Positions 34,827 to 46,716 of a stretch of DNA of 64,000 nucleotides are shown here, in pieces. Numbering within the stretch: the stretch's first letter is position 1; each line of letters begins with the position of its first letter. The position numbers and the translations under genes were made by a program. The DNA is from Fragum whitleyi (taxonomy: Eukaryota; Mollusca; Bivalvia; Cardiida; Cardiidae), in the NCBI GenBank assembly GCA_948146395.1, contig OX411544.1, positions 88,130,132-88,194,131 on the forward strand. The letters run 5' to 3'. A model generated the notes under the pieces. The model made no database searches. It was not told the origin of the DNA and saw only the letters and a list, made by a program, of their open reading frames with translations.

Positions 34827-35892
34827 GTGGGTTGAATTATGGTGTCTACGGGGGTGAAATAACTCATTGGTATTTTGTTGATACTACTTTTACATTGATG
34901 CTATGAACTTGTGAAATAATTGCGTGAAGTAGCGTTGAGTTACATTACTTTTCGTTAACATGAAAATAACGTCATTTAGTGTATGATAATGTTATTTGAA
35001 ATCGATGTTGTATATTTATTGTAAGTATTTACATTTTCATATTTCGCGAACATGTCTGGTTTTTCTTTGCTAAAACAGAAACATTATATTTGTGACCCGT
35101 AACGCGAAAAGGACCATCTGTAAAATGAAAATTTAATAAAGAGATTGGGTCCACCATCGGTCAACCAAAGTCGCCTTTCTAAAATTCTTATACAGAAAGG
35201 TAGAATGAACATTCTAGCATTCTAGATTCAGAAAATCAGCCAGATTCGAAAAGTTTCGATCCTAGTCAGTCTGCACAATCCGCACAGACTGACTAGGGTC
35301 GATATTTAGCACACTACCGAGACGGTCCCTTTTCGCGTGTCGGGTCACATTTTTTTCGTTGCTACTTTTTCAATGTATGCTATTGGTTAAATGAGAAAAA
35401 GGCAGCTTTTCTATACACCATAGAAAAAACGACTTGGAGTTTGGGAATCAGAGACTTTTATTTTCAATGTAGGTTTTGGTCATTGTCTCACTTCGGAGTG
35501 CGATAAGCTCATTTATCGGAAAAGACCTTTAAGATTGCAACTCTAATAGAGCCATTTTCTGATTTGTATTTTTTAAGATCAATCTAAGTTGTTGAAAGCG
35601 TCTTTTTAAATGTTTGTCTACATATAATTTCTGTAAAAGCGCTTAACTATAGGTTCTACAACGAAAAAGAAGAAGTGTGTCTTCTTAAGCACACTATTCT
35701 TTTTGTTTCAAAGGATAATGATTAAAAAACAACAAAATAGATCCCTTAGTTTTAGCTTGGTCTCGATGATTTTATTCAGTGTTAATCCCCACTAACGCCG
35801 GCCATGGGTCCTTTGGAAAAATAGGAATGATGTCATGTAAAAAGTAATGGACCATGTCGAACATCCATCTAAATTTCTTTCCCAATTTACAG
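34827..35892 (+). other. Intron 6 (1.1 kb) with a family B element
   Basis: A phase 0 intron splitting module 3. It contains the family B MITE at 35091-35350. Confidence 0.85.
35091..35350. mobile_element. Family B MITE, best-preserved termini
   Basis: TGTGACCCGTAACGCGAAAA pairs with TTTTCGCGTGTCGGGTCACA. The inner hairpin is built from CCTAGTCAGTCTGC and GCAGACTGACTAGG. The internal order appears inverted relative to the copy at 595. Confidence 0.85.
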
Positions 35893-36013
35893 GTAACAGT
35901 TGCATTTGAAGTCGGCGGAGACTTAAAACGATATACAAGTGAAACTATTGAAATAAATACGAATGTGACGGACACTATGCCACGAGTGGAGGCATCCAGA
36001 AGGGCATTGATTG
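35893..36013 (+). CDS. RTK exon: second half of FN3-like module 3
   Basis: The acceptor is cccaatttacag and the donor TTG|gtaggt; entry is phase 0 and exit phase 1. It encodes VTVAFEVGGDLKRYTSETIE, then INTNVTDTMPRVEASRRALI and the first base of the next codon. VTVAFEVGG continues strand F from the previous exon (NVYRAK then VTVAFEV), and IEINTN replaces the RFNT ending of modules 1 and 2. NVT is a sequon. The final segment, ending EASRRALI, is the short juxtamembrane linker outside the cell; the membrane helix follows in the next exon only 457 bp downstream. Confidence 0.87.
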
Positions 36014-36470
36014 GTAGGTCTTTTAGAAATATGTTTCAGAAATTAACCCTTATAAACCCTTATCAAACTTTATCAACCCTTACCAATTTTACTTTCGGTT
36101 ATTTTGATATTTTGGGGGACTTTCAACATTTATTTCATTAGAATGCAATTATTTAATTATAAACATTCATCGCTCCCTTCACAATATGTTCATGGATATA
36201 GTAAAACCTTTTGTTATAAACTAGCTACACACGCTTTAAAAAAATATAGAAAATTGTCGAAAGTATTTGACTTGATAATTAAAATATGTTAAAGTCGTTT
36301 GCATCATATATTTATCACATCTTTGTAACAAAATTATATTCTGCATGCATTCAAGAAATTTAGGTTCACATGAAGAACCTTTATATATGTAGAACTCTTT
36401 AGAGCCTACTAAACGCTGTGACATTTCTGAATTCTTGTTAACAAATATTCTTTGTTCTACTGTTTTTCAG
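36014..36470 (+). other. Intron 7 (457 bp), no repeat recognised
   Basis: A phase 1 intron, AT-rich, without any of the repeat families found elsewhere. It is the only intron of the gene in which I see no mobile element. Confidence 0.85.
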
Positions 36471-36644
36471 ATAAAGAGAAGGAAATATTTAACGGGATCA
36501 TACTAGGAGTGACTATCCTTGCCAGCGTGATTATTTTCGGAATTATAATTGTTTTTATCTACAAAAAGCGCCAGAGTTTCCGCGACATAATTATCACCAA
36601 GACTGCGGTTGCTAAGAGCAACAGCTACAAGTCAAATGTCGGAT
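36471..36644 (+). CDS. RTK exon: transmembrane helix and juxtamembrane segment
   Basis: The acceptor is ttctactgtttttcag and the donor GAT|gtaagt; entry and exit are phase 1. It encodes DKEKEIFN, then a hydrophobic stretch of about 23 residues (GIILGVTILASVIIFGIIIV and FIY), then the stop-transfer KKRQ and a basic, Ser/Thr-rich juxtamembrane region ending AVAKSNSYKSNVG. This fixes the topology: preceding exons extracellular, following exons cytoplasmic. The tyrosine in NSYKS lies in the juxtamembrane segment, a usual place for autophosphorylation in this class, though that is only an inference. The open frame runs on to about 36853 past the donor; the kinase continues only by splicing to 46026. 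Confidence 0.93.
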
Positions 36645-37029
36645 GTAAGTATGTTTTATTTTATGGACTACTTTCACAGAGGATTAAAAAAGTCCTTAAT
36701 TGTTGGCTACTTCGTAGCTGTCGCCTGGTTGCAGTAACATTTGTGCTAAATGTACTCTTGGTGGTCGATGTGGAGTTTATAGTCTGCATAGGCTCGTCAA
36801 TTGAAGAAGCATTCTTACCATTAAACTTCAACCTCAATCTTGATCGGAGGTAAATTCCCTCATCAAGGAATTGCCTTTTTCCTCATCCGATATTAGGGAT
36901 GTGGAAATTAGGATTTCTTTCACTTGTCCATGGACAAGTTAGAGATGATTTACAACTTGTCATGGATCAAAAATATTTTTTCTGTAAACAAGTGACTAAC
37001 TAATAATAAGAAACATTGCTTTTAATAAA

Positions 37030-37057
37030 GAAAATGCTGGACATCAGCATTTTCTCC
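37030..37057. repeat. Short hairpin
   Basis: GAAAATGCTGGA is followed by its complement CAGCATTTTC. Confidence 0.75.
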
Positions 37058-37741
37058 AATTAAAAACATCGTTTTACCCTTTGATACATAAGTTACGATA
37101 CTTATAATTTAGATCTATTTCATACATTTTGAAGATTGACCATGGTATGCACTTGTTCACGTATATGTGCGCGAGCAAAGTGTACATGTTCGCAAGTAGA
37201 TAAGCCCGCGTTCGACAAGTCGGACAAGGGAATTCCATACCACTGTAGGACATTATTTTGCCCGAATAAGCTCCGACTGCATTTTGAAAGTTATGTCCTT
37301 ACAAAAGATCTACTCTGGTTTTTTGATATGAAAAATACACTAGTACAAAATGGTCAAGTTGTTTTCATAATTATAAAACGACCAAGCCTATATTTATACC
37401 ACATACATATATGGTAATCGTTAATGACCTGTAATTAATGAATAATAATGTATACATTCATAAATAACAAACGGCTTTACTTATTGCATGAGGCAGAAAA
37501 TACAATAGGATGAAGATTGTTCCTAGAATAGAATTGGTATTTTATATTATGATGGTGTATTTTTTCTTTCTAATCTGCATATATCATTTTTTTCGCACGT
37601 AGAGATCACTGACACAGCTTCTTTTGCATCATATGAGGGTGAACTACCTTGATCCATATTGTAAAAGAGCCATCTCTCAATCCCATTTAGCGAGCGCTCT
37701 ACCATGTCGCTATAGTAAGGACATTGTATTATTGACAGTTG

Positions 37742-37930
37742 GAATGATTTTAGAATGATTTTGAATCAATGTTTGAAGCAAGCTTTGAACGAATTGTACG
37801 GGAAGTAATCCAATACCAAGACGAACATAATCAGCGATATTTATTGCCTTTTATACGTTATGCATACATGTTTTATAAATAGATTTTTGTGTCTTTACAA
37901 ACCAATCGGATGCTTACAAAATTCGCTCAC
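37742..37930 (-). mobile_element. Family A MITE, eroded left half
   Basis: Blocks GGAATGATTTTAGAATGATT, GAAGTAATCCAATA and GCGATATTTATTGCC correspond to the family, but the terminus is lost. Confidence 0.6.
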
Positions 37931-38263
37931 TAAGCGAGTGATCCCTGGCCTTGGCTGAATTTAATAATAACATTACAAAACATATTTCAATTAAGTAAAT
38001 TTTGTTTCTTTCTAAGAAAAGACAAACACAAACACATAAGCAAACAAACATAACAACAAACAATGATAAGGAATATTATATATTATAGTAGGTCCTAGAT
38101 TTTCTAGATAAATAACACTATAAGTTGCCAAGAAAATTGAACTGTTTTTGAATCCCTGTGAAGCTCCCGTGGTGTTAGTCAATCCTCCATGACGTAAAGC
38201 AGTTGTTTATTCACACTTTAATTTAAATTGAGATATAGTCTAAGTGTTAAATCATGTTTATTT

Positions 38264-38431
38264 AAGGTAGTGGACCCGTAATAGTTCCGCAACGTTTCGG
38301 ATGTCATGAACTTTAACAGTGTTAACCGAGGTTTCCTAATGATTTTTCATTAGGAAACCTCAGTCAACATTGTGAAAGATTAGTCATATGTTCCGAAATG
38401 TTGCGGAACGATTACGGGTCCACTACCTTAA
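38264..38431. mobile_element. Family D palindromic element, best copy
   Basis: AAGGTAGTGGACCCGTAAT pairs with ATTACGGGTCCACTACCTT. The centre is CTAATGATTTTTCATTAGG. Nearly the whole 165 bp is one palindrome. Confidence 0.85.
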
Positions 38432-39269
38432 TGTGTAATGTGCCATTAAAATGATATTTCTTATCACTTATTGAAGGGATGGAGAATTTACCTTTAATTT
38501 TCATGGAGGTATGAAATTAAAAGCAGATTCATATCTGCTAAAGAAGCGAATCAGAGACGAATTAAAGCCAACGAATTCATTGATCAAATTTGTATGAATC
38601 AATTTTATGGCCCATCACAAAATAGTTTAAACTATTTTTTAAGAATATAATCATATACAACTATTTCGAGCTGAGCCATAGAAAATGTCTATCCGTCTTT
38701 TAGATTTTATTTTCTCATGAATGAGGATGTTCATTCTTGAGAATCTTTGAAATCAGACAAACAGTTTCTAAAGGTGGATGCAACAATTGTCAAATGATTG
38801 GTTGTGTACAATTATATGGCCTTACAAATGGTTGAAATTCAGTCGCCTACTTACAGAAAGGGATTTGGCGATATACACATATCCTTCATCGCTGGGTTTT
38901 TTTTCTAGATAAACGTTTCGTTAAAAAAGAAAAAAAAAACACGAAGAGTAAATGAATAAAAAGAACAAAAGTATGTTTTTAGACATTTGTTTTCAAAATA
39001 GACCATTAATTTTTTTTTTCTTTTTCATAAAATTTATATCCATTTTTAATTGGCATCCGTCGATTTCTTCAATTTCGATGAGACTAAAATTTGTTTTCTT
39101 GAAAATAATTATACAACTGAAAATCTAAAAGAAACAAAGCAAAAAAAGAAAAAAACAACAACATCAGAGTCAGGTTTGCTTTTTTACATTTACTAGAGAA
39201 GCGTTTGATCATCGTAATTGAAAATGAAAAGTTCTAGTAGAGAGACCCCGCCGTTCCTCAATCACCGTA

Positions 39270-39302
39270 TACACCCGATATGCTGGCAAACAGCAATTAA
39301 TA
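39270..39302 (+). repeat. 33 bp direct repeat, left copy, flanking a MITE
   Basis: TACACCCGATATGCTGGCAA and ACAGCAATTAATA are repeated exactly at 39739-39771 on the other side of the family A element. Confidence 0.9.
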
Positions 39303-39740
39303 CAGTTAGTTACATCGTAAAATTGACTTTTAACTCAATCAAAACCATTCTAAATCGCTCACTCAGCTCTCCATTCATTCATTCCGGACACTCACTCAAA
39401 CCATTCAAAAACGCTCCAAACTCACTGAAAAACATATAATAACAACGTCGTTCAAAATGAAAATAGCTGGAAAAAAACTGGAATTCACTTATTTAATTGA
39501 AATTGTTAGCGTATAATAGGTTCTTGAAGAGATATGGAGCTATCTATCGAACTTGTATTCATATTTAATTAAAGGGAGGTAATCAATGTTGCTAATTTTG
39601 TTCATCCTGAACAAAATTTGCAATATCGGATTACCTCCCGTTAAATTCACTCAAAACTCGCTCCACACATTCATTCAATTTCATTCCTAAATCATTCCAA
39701 AATCATTCAGCTTGTCAATTTCACGATGTTGTTAACTGTA
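39302..39740 (+). mobile_element. Family A MITE, full length, between direct repeats
   Basis: The ends are ACAGTTAGTTACATCGTAAA and TTTCACGATGTTGTTAACTG, with TA at both junctions. The element sits exactly between two 33 bp direct repeats that themselves end in TA. Confidence 0.9.
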
Positions 39741-39771
39741 CACCCGATATGCTGGCAAACAGCAATTAATA
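39739..39771 (+). repeat. 33 bp direct repeat, right copy
   Basis: Identical to 39270-39302. Confidence 0.9.
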
Positions 39772-41152
39772 GTAGCTGGGGACTGCCAAGTCTGACTGTG
39801 AGCTGTTTCCAAATTATCAGCATTTAAACCCGGTTCCGTATTATATTCCAGGAATATTCAGTTTACCTTTTTGTCAAATTAGAAGACGCGTCCTGGGTAC
39901 AGGGAAATATTTACGCTCAAATACCTATATGACATATAACATATGATAATATTCAGCTTTACTCGTTCATTTAAATATATGTTAAAATAAGATTTCGAGC
40001 AGAAAGTGCCCACTACAATATGTCAACTTGTGCGCAGTAAATATGTAAATATGTCTCGGCATATTTCAATCAATGTATTTATTAAGTGCATTAATAATAC
40101 ATGTATTCAAAAGTAATCATTTCCAAACTAGAACTGATCGAAATTGAGGAGACGGTATATCAAAATACCATTTCGCCTTAACTCGCATATTGCATATTTT
40201 CTTTTGTGTTGTTTGTCTACATGTATGGCATTTATCACAGAGAGATAATTCACTCGTATTTTGACCATTGCTGTTAAATCGCTGTTTAATCGCAAAATAT
40301 TTAACATCAAGAACACTTCGAGTTATAAAGTTCGTTTTTTTCTTTCTTCTGTATAAATAAAGAACACACGCGTCATATAATTCTTTCGTTGGAACAGAAT
40401 ACGAATAAAGTGTTCCGTAATTTACAAGATAAGGCCCGTCTGATTTAAACGAGTTTTAAGTCGTCTGCTTACTTTTCCAGCCGAGATTTTTCATTTCCAA
40501 TAGATGAGATAGGATTAGTCTTATCGCCCTGTACTAAAAGACTGGAAGCCTAACAGATGTCTGACGTCGTAAATTGCTCCGTTGGTGCATCATATAGGTC
40601 GAATTAACTTAACACTTTTTTTTCGGTGTAAGCTATAAGTAACGAAAAGAGATATTGAAAAAATTCTACACGGTAGAAAAGAAAATGATTATCGATATTT
40701 CAACTTCTGGTATGATTCTTTTTTTACAAATAACTTGTTTTCATGTGTCTTACACAGTTAAACTTGTTTTAAGCGACCACTAACGATATCATCACCAAAA
40801 AAGCGGTCGTTAAAAAAATGGCCGCATAATACACGTTTTATTTAGAAATAAGATAAATTTTTTTTGTATTTTGTGTTGTGAATTTGCATATCATTACGAG
40901 ATTCTCAAAAAGCCTATGTAGTTAAAACTCAATAGAATCGTCTCATTCAGGCGATTCTGATGAATTTAAACAAAATATGAATCAATTTGGATAATCTTTG
41001 GACCAAATATACCTTCATTTCGACATTTTTTTATTTAAAGAATGGGATTTTGAAAACGATCATTAAATAAAAATTGTCGCATAGAAGACGTGGTCGCTCG
41101 AGTAAGATTTTCTGTATTGAAATCAGGCGTTATCATTCTCGAAATATTGATC

Positions 41153-41547
41153 AAGAAACTATAATGTTCTCCTATTCTCAAAAATGAGCATGCTTACCTT
41201 ATTGCTCAGTATAAAATCGCAAGAAAGAGAGAGAATGTCCTTTTTTTTAACCTCATTCATGTTTAAAACCAAGCAAACAAAAAAACCAAACAACAACAAC
41301 AGTTTTTTGTATGAATCTTCGTTAAATTACTTACAGTGTGTTTATTCTGAAGAAACTATAATGTTCGCCTAATCTTAAAATGCACGTGTTTACCTTATTG
41401 CTCAGTATAAAATCAGAAGAGAGAGAATGTCCTTTTTTACTTCATTCATGTTTAAAACCAAACAAGAAAACAAACAAAAACAACAACAACATCAAAATAT
41501 TTTTGTATGAATCTTCTAATGAAAATTATTTACAGTGTTTTTAAGCT
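41153..41547 (+). repeat. Tandem duplication, about 198 bp x 2
   Basis: Units 41153-41350 and 41351-41547 share GAAACTATAATGTTC, TACCTTATTGCTCAGTATAA, AGAGAGAATGTCCTTTTTT and TTTTTGTATGAATCTTC. The units differ by small indels in their CAA-rich parts. Confidence 0.85.
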
Positions 41548-42116
41548 TAATTTTATACTTTCAAACTTAAAAAAATAAGAATTGTGTGTAAGTAGGGGCC
41601 TATATCTTGAAAGTTTACCAAGCCCATAATTTTTCGACCATGAAGCGAACATTATATTTCAAAATGATCGAAGTTACCAAACTGTATACAGATTTCTAGC
41701 ACATTATTTGTTAATTAGGTCGTACAAGAACCACGTGACCTAGGTAGAACCTCTGAAAACCCATTTACATTAAATACGATATTAATTGAAAACATGTTCA
41801 TTACGTGTTTTGGGAGATAGACATTAAAATTAATTACGTACGTTCGGTATCGAGTACGTTTAAATTGCCTCGCCGCCTTTGATATCTTTCCAAGTCGACT
41901 ATGTATATCTAACATATTTTAAGATTTACTTTATTTTCGAAATTTTGTAACTTCTTATTCCTCAAAGTGTAATTGTGATATAAGAGTTAAACTTTATTTA
42001 GGTCTAAACTGATGAATTCGTTGGAAATTGTTTTGTGAGATCGGTTTCAAGTTTTTTTCTCATCGAGATTTAACATTCTTATTTTTGATGCATCCGATAA
42101 TGAAATGTTTTGTATA

Positions 42117-42363
42117 TGTGACCGTCACGCAAAAAGGGACAATCTGGGCAGTTTGTAAAGTGTCGACCCTAGTCAGACTGCGCGGTTTGCGCAGACTGAC
42201 TTGGGTCGAAACTTTTTGCAATGAGCTTATTTTTCAATTTAGAATGCTTAATCTACCTTCCAGTGAAAGAATTTTTGAAATGCGCCCTCTGCTTGACCAA
42301 TCCTGGACAAAATCTCCTTTTCAAATGGTCATTTTACGGTCCCTTTTTGCGTGACGGGTCACA
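42117..42363 (+). mobile_element. Family B MITE
   Basis: TGTGACCGTCACGCAAAAAG pairs with CTTTTTGCGTGACGGGTCAC. The frames over it, shared with the copy at 595, are family sequence and not genes. Confidence 0.85.
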
Positions 42364-44412
42364 TATATCCTCTGCGTTTACATTAAAAAATCAAAGGAAC
42401 GACTCGGAGTAAGGGTACAGATCAGCAAGTGCCTTCGAAAAACATAATCAGTTTCAACTGAGCAAATTATGAATAGTTAAATACCCATAGTCTCTCAATG
42501 TAACGAAAGTTCTCAAATTAATTTTTATTTTTTCTTTTGTTATTTCTTTATTGTTTTCTTAATTCTGTTTACTGAGCACAATTGGTATACTCCAAAGGAG
42601 AAAATATGGCGGATCTTTGATTTTAAAATCTATCTTTAAGGCTAGATAGGTCACAGCGACACCCTCTTATCATCATCTAAAAGTGAGACGCTACTCCATA
42701 TCTCGAATATCTTTTAGCCTGGACTGATAGCATCGCACATGTACACTTGAGAAACGCTATCTTAATGGGTCTATCAACAGATCAACTCATTATGTTGATT
42801 ATCGTTACTGATATGCACTGCATCTTAATATGTCTTTGAAAGACTCGGTCTGCATCTTTACCCCCTAGGTTGTTAGTGAAATATTGGGGATGCATTCGCG
42901 ATGTTACATTTTGTCTTTATAAAAAATGTTGAACTCGTGTTATTTAATTCGATGAAATCTTTAAGCTGACGGCATTTTCGTCGGAGTTAAAAGGATATAG
43001 ATTTCTACGACATAAGAATAATTTAAACTCAAAACCAGTCGATGTTGTTTTATACTATTAATTCTGACAAAAACAATGGCCCTCACTGGTCGAGAACGAC
43101 AATAGGCGTACTAGAGTACGTTAAAGTCATGGAAAAATAATTTTAGTAAACGGAAATAATGCTTATGCTAATAATGAAAATGTTGCATGGAAATGAAATA
43201 TTCTTTCTTGCTGAAACCTAAACATACTACAACATGTACCATTTTTTTAAATTGTTAAAAAGACTCCCTTTTTTAAGGAATGATTGTTATTGTTTTGGGT
43301 TTGTCGCAACATGTAACAGCATTCCATTGCTTCACTTTTTACAAATCAACCACGGCATTCTTCACAAGTGTATAGCTGTTCATCTAACAATACCTTACGA
43401 ATGAAGGTCTTTCTTTAACATAATCCTAGTCCTTCTAAAAAGAAATGTTGTTCCAAATAAGATTTTTTTAAATTATTTTCTAGTTCGATGAACATTTCAG
43501 CTAGGTTGGTCAAAGCTTTCTAAAAAGTTCCAATAATTGCGAATTTCAAAAATTGAACAGAGATCACGAAGTCGAGGCTAAGATCAGACTGCACATCGGT
43601 GCAGACTGGTTTAAGTCTAAACTCTCTGCAAAAGTTCTATGTACAATAGAAATATGTCATGAGCAACATGTTGGGGGTTAAGATTCGTGTGTGATCTTCT
43701 AGCTTGAAACACTTTTCCAAATAATACATGAACCGTAATAAATCATTGATAGACCTATACTTTGATGTTGAACTACACGCCTTTCATTTTTTCACCAGAC
43801 CTGTTTAAACTTTATATCTGATCTTAAACCTCAATCATTCAGTCTTTAGATACTTAATCTAAGTTTATCTTAGCTTGATGTTCAAATCTTACATACTGCA
43901 CTTGAAATCTTTGAAAGATGGGGGCCTTACGATATATGATTCTAACATGTAAATATGTGTTTCGTAACGTTAAAAATTAGTCAAAAACTAATGTATTTAA
44001 GAGAATCTAATTTTTAAGTTCAATCAAAACCTCGTCGTGTGGTCTATATCAGTTTTATATTTAAGTTGTATTGAATAATAATATGTTTTTCACATTTTGG
44101 TGTTATTGTTGTTGTTAATACTTAATAGTAATACTGTTTTCATTAATTTTCCTTTAATTTTTTTTTAAACATCAATATTTAACTTTGTCGTCTAAATTTA
44201 AAAAAATGGTACGTTTCCGTATTTATTTAAAGTAAGAGAAACAGGTTTATGATTTCCTTTCTTTCTAGCAAGCTTCAGGATTTCAATTTGTCTGCCACAA
44301 TGCACCGAAAATGTAAGCCCAATGTACATGTATGTACATGTATTGATGCTTAATATGATAGTGACGTTGCTGCATGTAACTTTTGATATATAAATAAACT
44401 AATAGTTACATT

Positions 44413-45957
44413 TAAGGTTCATGTAAAGTGTTTGAGACCCAATTTTAAGGGCATTCATTTGTCAAGAAAAAGCAGTATGTCCAGGAATATTATATATCAA
44501 AATAAAGCTATTTATGAGCACAAGCAGTTGAAAAACATAAGACTGTTATAACTATAGCGGTATAGCCAAAACATTGTGGAAAAGGGTCATTTTGTACAGA
44601 ACAAGCAACTGCATGACTGTAGGATAAAATTGGCTCATCTTTGAACAAAGTCTAGCCTAAATTACCATCCAGGTAGTGCTACAACCATTGGTAAAAAACT
44701 CAGCCCCAAAACGTAGTTATGCAAGCAATTTATTTTGACTTATTTTATAAACACATATGTCATATACTGTAAACGGCTTTATATTGGCGGTGTCCACATT
44801 TGGCGGTTTTTCAGTTCCGATTTATTGGCGGTGATTAATTTTGGCGCATCTTACATGCACCGCTAAAATAAAACGTCTTATCTATTTTTCATTTCTCGTC
44901 GTTTTAAACCTCGAAAGTATAAGAAAGCTAATTTTCTAGAGTAGTGTCATTTTCTTTACAAACTAAACAATAGTTTGTTTTCACACCTCTCGTAGGTGTA
45001 ATAATTTGTGTACAGGTTACAGTACACATTTACTCATTGATTTTCGTTACATTACTTAAACCAACTTTAATCTGCAATTTTGGAATTAACTTTATTAGAC
45101 ATTTACGAACGTTGTCAGCCGATTTTCTTATTCCAATTCGAATAAGAATGGTCTGAATATCTTTGAAATAAAGTTAATCAATATAACCTTAAAAGTACAT
45201 CGCGCAAGATAACATTTTCCTTACAGTAAAGGAATTTTTCATTTCACAATGGCAAATATTGGCGGTGGATTAATTTCGGCGCATCTTAGCTCGACCGCCA
45301 ATAAAGCCAAAATAAAACCACCGCGAAAATTACCCCGTTTACAGTATGTCATTCTAATTTTGTAAACGTGTAGATCTTTTTAGGGTATGGTGTGTTATCA
45401 CAACATAAAAAGACATTAATTGTTTATATACCTGTAAGCTTGTTAAGCAATAAATCAATTTCTATTTCACAGAATGATAACTATATAGTAATATTGTAGA
45501 TCATTGAATTAAAAAATCTATAATTTGAAATAAATCACAGAAAATATTTTACAATATTATGGTGTGATGTTGCACCACACCTTACATCTATTTTGAAAAC
45601 AGACCAAACCGGTTTGACAAGTATGTTGACAAAATAAATGGAAATTGATTGTTTCAAAAGAGCCTTTTGAGACTGAGTTTTATATCTAAGGTTGTAGCAC
45701 TTCCTGGATGGTACTTCAGACTGTACTTTGTTAAAATACGAGGCAATTTTATGCAACCGTCATGCAGTTGCTTGTTCTGTACAAAATGACCCTTTTCCAC
45801 AATGTTTTGGCTATAACTATGGCGGTCTTATGTTGCCTGACTGCTTGAGCTCACGAATAGCTTCATTTTGATATATAATATACCTGGACATACTGCTTTT
45901 TCTTGGCTAATGAAGTGCCCTAAATATTGGGTCTCAAACATTTTACATGAACCTTAA
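44413..45957. mobile_element. Foldback element, about 300 bp inverted arms
   Basis: The left arm (44413-44712) begins AAGGTTCATGTAAAGTGTTT and contains AGCAGTATGTCCAGG and ATTGTGGAAAAGGGTCATTT. The right arm (45660-45957) is its diverged complement, ending AAACATTTTACATGAACCTT. The loop holds a second element (44764-45346). It encodes no protein. It ends about 70 bp before the kinase exon at 46026. Confidence 0.82.
44764..45346. mobile_element. Nested MITE with TACTGTAAACGG termini
   Basis: TACTGTAAACGGCTTTATAT and its complement CCCCGTTTACAGTA bound about 583 bp. The ends carry repeated TTGGCGGT/ACCGCCAA blocks, and TGTCAT occurs on both sides as a possible target duplication. Confidence 0.78.
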
Positions 45958-46025
45958 CTTTGGTATTTACTGGTAACATATATTTTAACTTGATCATAAA
46001 GGGAGGTAATTCATCTCTATTTCAG

Positions 46026-46184
46026 GCAAGGTAGACTACTCCAACCAGATCCTGATCACCAGCGATGATTGGGAGGTAGACTTCCGGCAACTCAAACTAT
46101 CCGGACATATCGGTCAAGGAGCCTTCGGCAAGGTGGTCACGGGCTATTATAACGACCAGAGAGTCGCTGTCAAACTTGTCAGAG
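46026..46184 (+). CDS. RTK exon: kinase domain start, P-loop and catalytic lysine
   Basis: The acceptor is catctctatttcag and the donor GAG|gtaagg; entry and exit are phase 1. The first two bases complete a Cys codon with the T from the previous exon. It encodes KVDYSNQILITSDDWEVDFR and continues with QLKLSGHIGQGAFGKVVTGY and YNDQRVAVKLVR. The WEVDFRQL segment is the usual entry to a receptor tyrosine kinase domain, GQGAFGKV is the glycine-rich nucleotide-binding loop, and the Lys of VAVK is the ATP-binding lysine of strand beta 3. All key residues are intact, so nothing suggests a pseudokinase so far. Codon use is clearly more GC-rich than the flanking introns. A family A MITE starts about 81 bp after the donor. 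Confidence 0.97.
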
Positions 46185-46265
46185 GTAAGGAATTGTGACA
46201 GTCGGTAATGTGTCTACAAAAAATGAAGAATGTCCCTAGGATTTGAAAAATGTTCCAATAATCCA

Positions 46266-46716
46266 TACAGTTAGTTATATCGTGAAATTGAAATTTCACT
46301 CAATCAAAACCATTCTTAATCGCTCACTCAGCGCTCCATTCATTCATTCATTACAGACACTCACTCAAACCATTCAAAAACGCCCCAAACTCATTGAAAA
46401 ACTTATAACAACAACTTCGTTCAAAATGAAAATAGCTGGGGAAAAAATCTGGATTTCAGTTATTTAATTGAAATTGTTAGCGTATAATAGATTCTTGAAG
46501 AAATATGGAGCTATCTATCGAACTTGTAAGCATTATTTTATTAAAGGGAGGTAATAAATATTGCTTATTTTGTTCATCCTGAACAAAATTAGCGATATTG
46601 GATTACCCCCCCCCCTTTTATTTCACTCCAAACTCACTCAATGAACTCATTCAATTTCATTCAAAATTCATTCCATAACCACCCACATTGTCAACCCCAT
46701 GGTGTTGTTAACTGTA
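46266..46716 (+). mobile_element. Family A MITE, full length, 81 bp after a donor
   Basis: TACAGTTAGTTATATCGTGA to ATGGTGTTGTTAACTGTA, TA-flanked, with central hairpin. The right terminus is diverged (CAACCCCATGG). Confidence 0.87.

Larger units (their letters stand above)
36645..46025 (+). other. Intron 8 (9.4 kb), between membrane and kinase exons
   Basis: A phase 1 intron. It carries a palindromic family D element, two family A copies, a family B element, a 198 bp tandem duplication and a 1.5 kb foldback element just before the kinase exon. Stretches 36860-37735, 38435-39265, 39775-41150 and 42370-44410 show no gene; the last is plain AT-rich sequence about 2 kb long with few repeats. The two flanking exons join in phase into a normal juxtamembrane region. 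Confidence 0.8.

Noticed and set aside
36645..36853. Extension of the transmembrane frame beyond the donor at 36644
   Set aside because: The donor GAT|gtaagt is strong and splicing to 46026 gives a normal juxtamembrane-kinase junction. The extension has intron-like composition.
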